Source of the DNA: Myxococcaceae bacterium
GTDB taxonomy: Bacteria; Myxococcota; Myxococcia; Myxococcales; Myxococcaceae
Assembly (NCBI GenBank): GCA_018262385.1
Contig: JAGSPQ010000114.1
Coordinates: 1 to 8,078, forward strand
Length of the DNA: 8,078 nucleotides
Direction of reading: 5' to 3'
A program made the position numbers and the translations under genes. This document shows positions 6,023 through 8,078 of this stretch, piece by piece; positions within the stretch are counted from its first letter, which is position 1, and each line of letters begins with the position of its first letter. The notes below the pieces were generated by a model, which was not told the origin of the DNA, ran no database searches, and worked only from the letters and a program-made list of their open reading frames with translations.

Positions 6023-7470
6023 GCTCAGTCGTTGCGAAGACCGATGCTGCCGGAGGCGCCACCCTCCACCCGCAGGTGCTCGCGTTCTCCAGCTCGCTGA
6101 AGCTGGATCGCGCCCTGCTGAAGGAAGATCTGATCGGCAGCCTCGCCCACATCGCGATGCTCGCCCGGCAGCAGCTGGTGCCGCAGGCCGACGCCCGCGC
6201 CATCCACCACGGGCTGGTCTCGCTCTGGGAAGACGCGGCGAAAGGCACGCTGACGCTGCCGGACGAAGAAGACGTGCACATGGCGGTCGAGGCCGAGCTG
6301 CACCGGCGCATCGGCGCTCCGTCCCAGGTGCTGCACACCGCCCGCTCGCGCAATGACCAGGTGGCGACCGACCTGCGGCTGTGGACCCGCGAGCAGTGCG
6401 TGCGGACCCTGGAGTCGATCGGGGGGCTGGTCGGCGAGCTGCTGCAGTACGCGGAGGCCGGGCGCGCGGTGGTGCTGCCGGCGTACACCCATCGCCAGCG
6501 CGCGCAGCCGATCTCGCTCGCCTACTGGTGGGCCTCGTGGGCCGCGGGGCTGCTGCGCGACGGGGAGGCGTTCAGGTTCGTGCTCGAGCAGGCGGACACC
6601 CTCGCGCTGGGGGTGGGGGCGATCTCCGGCACCTCGCTCGCCACCGATCGCGAGTCGGTGCGCGAGGCGCTCGGCTTCTCGCGGCTGACCGAGAACGGGC
6701 TCGACACGGTGGGCGATCGCGACTTCGCGCTCGACTTCCTCTACGCGTCGACCCGGCTGCTGGTGCGGCTGGGGCGGCTGTCGACGGATCTGATCGACTT
6801 CTCCTCGAAGGAGTTCGGCTTCGTCACCCTCGGGGCAGAGATCGCCTGCGGCAGCTCGATGATGCCGCACAAGCGCAACCCCGACCTGTTCGAGCTGCTG
6901 CGCGGCAAGAGCGGCTCGGCGATCGGCGCGCTCACCGGCCTGCTGGCGACGGTGAAGGGCCTGCCGGGCGGCTACAACCGGGATCTGCAGGAAGACCGCG
7001 GCCCGCTGCTCGAGATGGGCGTGCGGCTCGAGGAGTGTCTGAGCGTGCTGCGGCTGGGCCTGAAGAACGTGCGCTTCGAGCCCGAGGCGTGCCGCGCCGC
7101 GCTGGAGGACGGCAGCACCCAGGCGACCGACCTGGCCGAGGCGCTGGTGAAGAAGGGGATCGCCTTTCGCGACGCGTACCAGGCGGTGGGCCGGTTGGTG
7201 CGCAGCGCGCGCGAGCAGAACCTGCCGCTGGCGAAGCTGACCGTCGAGCAGGCGGCGCAGGTCGACCCGCGGTTCGACGCGAAGGTGCTGACGGTGCTCG
7301 AGCCTCTGGCGGCGGCGGCCCGGAAGAACTCGGCCGGTGGGACGGGCGAGCTCGCCATTGCGCAGCAGTTGGTCAATCTGGCGCAGAGCGCCGCGGCGAT
7401 GCGCGCGCGCGCCCAGAGCGTGCCGCGGCTCGACGGGTTGTTTTCGAAGCTCAAGGAGAACTGGAAATGA
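6019..7470 (+). CDS. argH: Argininosuccinate lyase ArgH
   Basis: Last step of arginine synthesis: cleaves argininosuccinate to arginine and fumarate; a cytoplasmic tetramer of the fumarase/aspartase superfamily. The 483-residue protein has 'HTARSRNDQVATDLRLW' (about residues 106-122), the catalytic-histidine region 'LPAYTHRQRAQP' (His158), 'DRDFALDFL', the superfamily signature GSSMMPHKRN (278-287) bearing the catalytic serine, 'GGYNRDLQEDRGPL' and the C-terminal 'ATDLAEALVKKGIAFRDAY'. The N-terminus differs from most family members: the usual 'LWGGRF' is absent and replaced by an Ala/Ser-rich start before 'SSSLKLDRALLKEDLIGS'. The ATG at 6019 overlaps the argR stop (ATGA) and has a good purine-rich ribosome site (AAGGGG, 6008-6013). 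No better upstream start exists, since that would run into argR. Active-site motifs are intact, so function is expected. Confidence 0.95.
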   Translation: MSSVVAKTDAAGGATLHPQVLAFSSSLKLDRALLKEDLIGSLAHIAMLARQQLVPQADARAIHHGLVSLWEDAAKGTLTLPDEEDVHMAVEAELHRRIGAPSQVLHTARSRNDQVATDLRLWTREQCVRTLESIGGLVGELLQYAEAGRAVVLPAYTHRQRAQPISLAYWWASWAAGLLRDGEAFRFVLEQADTLALGVGAISGTSLATDRESVREALGFSRLTENGLDTVGDRDFALDFLYASTRLLVRLGRLSTDLIDFSSKEFGFVTLGAEIACGSSMMPHKRNPDLFELLRGKSGSAIGALTGLLATVKGLPGGYNRDLQEDRGPLLEMGVRLEECLSVLRLGLKNVRFEPEACRAALEDGSTQATDLAEALVKKGIAFRDAYQAVGRLVRSAREQNLPLAKLTVEQAAQVDPRFDAKVLTVLEPLAAAARKNSAGGTGELAIAQQLVNLAQSAAAMRARAQSVPRLDGLFSKLKENWK

Positions 7471-8078
7471 AACGCGACTTCCTCACCCTGTCGGATCTCT
7501 CGAAGGACGAGCTGGTCGCGCTGATGCGCCGCACCAAGGTGCTCAAAGAAGCCCGCGCCCAGCGCCGGATCATGCAGACGCTGCAGGGCCGCACCCTGGT
7601 GCTGATCTTCGAGAAGGCCTCGACCCGCACCCGGCTGTCGTTCGAGGTGGCGATGTCCCAGCTGGGTGGGCACTGCATCACCCTGCCGCCGAGCGACAGC
7701 CAGATGAACCGGGGAGAGCCGCTGGAAGACACCGCCCGGGTCACCTCGCGCTACGCCGACTGCATCGTGATGCGGACCTTCGCCGATCAGCGGCTGCGGC
7801 AGTTCGCGACCGCGGCCACCGTGCCGGTGATCAACGGGCTGACCGACGGCGGACATCCGGTGCAGCTGCTGGCCGACCTGTTCACGGTCGAAGAGCGCCT
7901 CGGCACCATCGCCGGCAAGACGATCGCGTTCGTCGGGGACACCGCGAGCAACATGGGCCGCTCGTACTGCGAGGCGGCGAAGCTGTTCGGCTTCACCCTC
8001 AAGCTGGCGTCGCCGGAAGGCTACCGGCCCGCGGCGGACGTGATGAACGAGAACGTGCAGGTGACCGACTCGCCGGCG
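7467..8078 (+). CDS. argF: Ornithine carbamoyltransferase ArgF, 3' end outside window
   Basis: Condenses ornithine with carbamoyl phosphate to citrulline. The first 204 residues are present, about two thirds of a normal enzyme. Visible are 'HxxLSDLSKDEL'-type N-terminal helix (here FLTLSDLSKDEL), the carbamoyl-phosphate motif 'FEKASTRTRLSFE' (STRTR at 52-56), 'SQMNRGEPLEDTARVTSRY', 'MRTF', 'PVINGLTDGGHPVQLLADL' and the ornithine-side loop 'VGDTASNMGRSY'. The usual HPCQ reads HPVQ, but this position is variable (human enzyme HPIQ, E. coli ArgF HPTQ), so it does not argue against activity. The ATG at 7467 overlaps the argH stop as ATGA and has a strong AAGGAG (7453-7458) with 8-base spacing. 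An acetylornithine carbamoyltransferase is unlikely given the motif set, though the C-terminal HCLP and SMG regions that would settle this are outside. Confidence 0.93.
   Translation, partial: MKRDFLTLSDLSKDELVALMRRTKVLKEARAQRRIMQTLQGRTLVLIFEKASTRTRLSFEVAMSQLGGHCITLPPSDSQMNRGEPLEDTARVTSRYADCIVMRTFADQRLRQFATAATVPVINGLTDGGHPVQLLADLFTVEERLGTIAGKTIAFVGDTASNMGRSYCEAAKLFGFTLKLASPEGYRPAADVMNENVQVTDSPA

Noticed and set aside
7842..7871. HPVQ in place of HPCQ in ArgF as a sign of altered function
   Set aside because: The third position varies in proven enzymes (HPIQ in human, HPTQ in E. coli ArgF), and the other substrate motifs are intact.

Overview
The window looks like chromosomal DNA from a high-GC bacterium. 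By eye it is about 70% G+C, with strong G/C preference at third codon positions. A Myxococcota (deltaproteobacterial-type) host is my best guess: the lipoprotein at 1214-2461 carries a 'DAG' pentapeptide linker of the kind common in myxobacterial surface lipoproteins, and the arg genes resemble that group. This is inference, not a database result. All supported genes are on the + strand. No RNA genes, insertion sequences, CRISPR arrays or phage genes were seen.

Left part (1-2461), accessory or housekeeping genes of mixed type. The 3' part of a gene for a two-domain protein comes first: a SLOG/LOG-like nucleotide-binding Rossmann region followed by a Nudix hydrolase domain of the ADP-ribose/NrtR type (1-939). 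Its end overlaps by 8 bases a 74-residue protein of unknown function (932-1156). After a 57-base gap with one GC-rich hairpin comes a predicted lipoprotein esterase (1214-2461). It has a lipobox, an 8 x 5-residue Asp-Ala-Gly linker, a carbohydrate-binding-like beta domain and an esterase-D alpha/beta-hydrolase domain.

Right part (2462-8078), a compact arginine-biosynthesis operon: argC, a fused argJ-argB, argR, argH and argF (cut by the window end). It begins at the only AT-rich patch in the window, which holds a TATAAT -10 element and a palindromic ARG-box-like operator just before argC. Every junction from argC to argF is the same 4-base ATGA stop/start overlap, so the five reading frames are probably one translationally coupled transcript. 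ArgC, ArgJ, ArgH and ArgF cover the reductase, acetyltransferase, lyase and carbamoyltransferase steps. ArgR is the arginine-responsive repressor that probably acts on the operator at the front of its own operon. argD, argG and carAB are not in the window.

The most unusual item is the 674-residue ArgJ-ArgB fusion (3534-5558). The ArgJ half has all expected motifs. The acetylglutamate-kinase half keeps the catalytic Lys/Asp/Lys positions and the N-terminal helix typical of arginine-sensitive kinases. It has altered glycine-rich motifs and lacks about 21 residues that normally form the N-acetylglutamate lid with its conserved Arg. It is therefore either a strongly diverged kinase or a kinase-derived regulatory domain. 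Because ArgJ normally cleaves itself before a conserved Thr, the ArgB-like domain would remain attached to the ArgJ beta chain.
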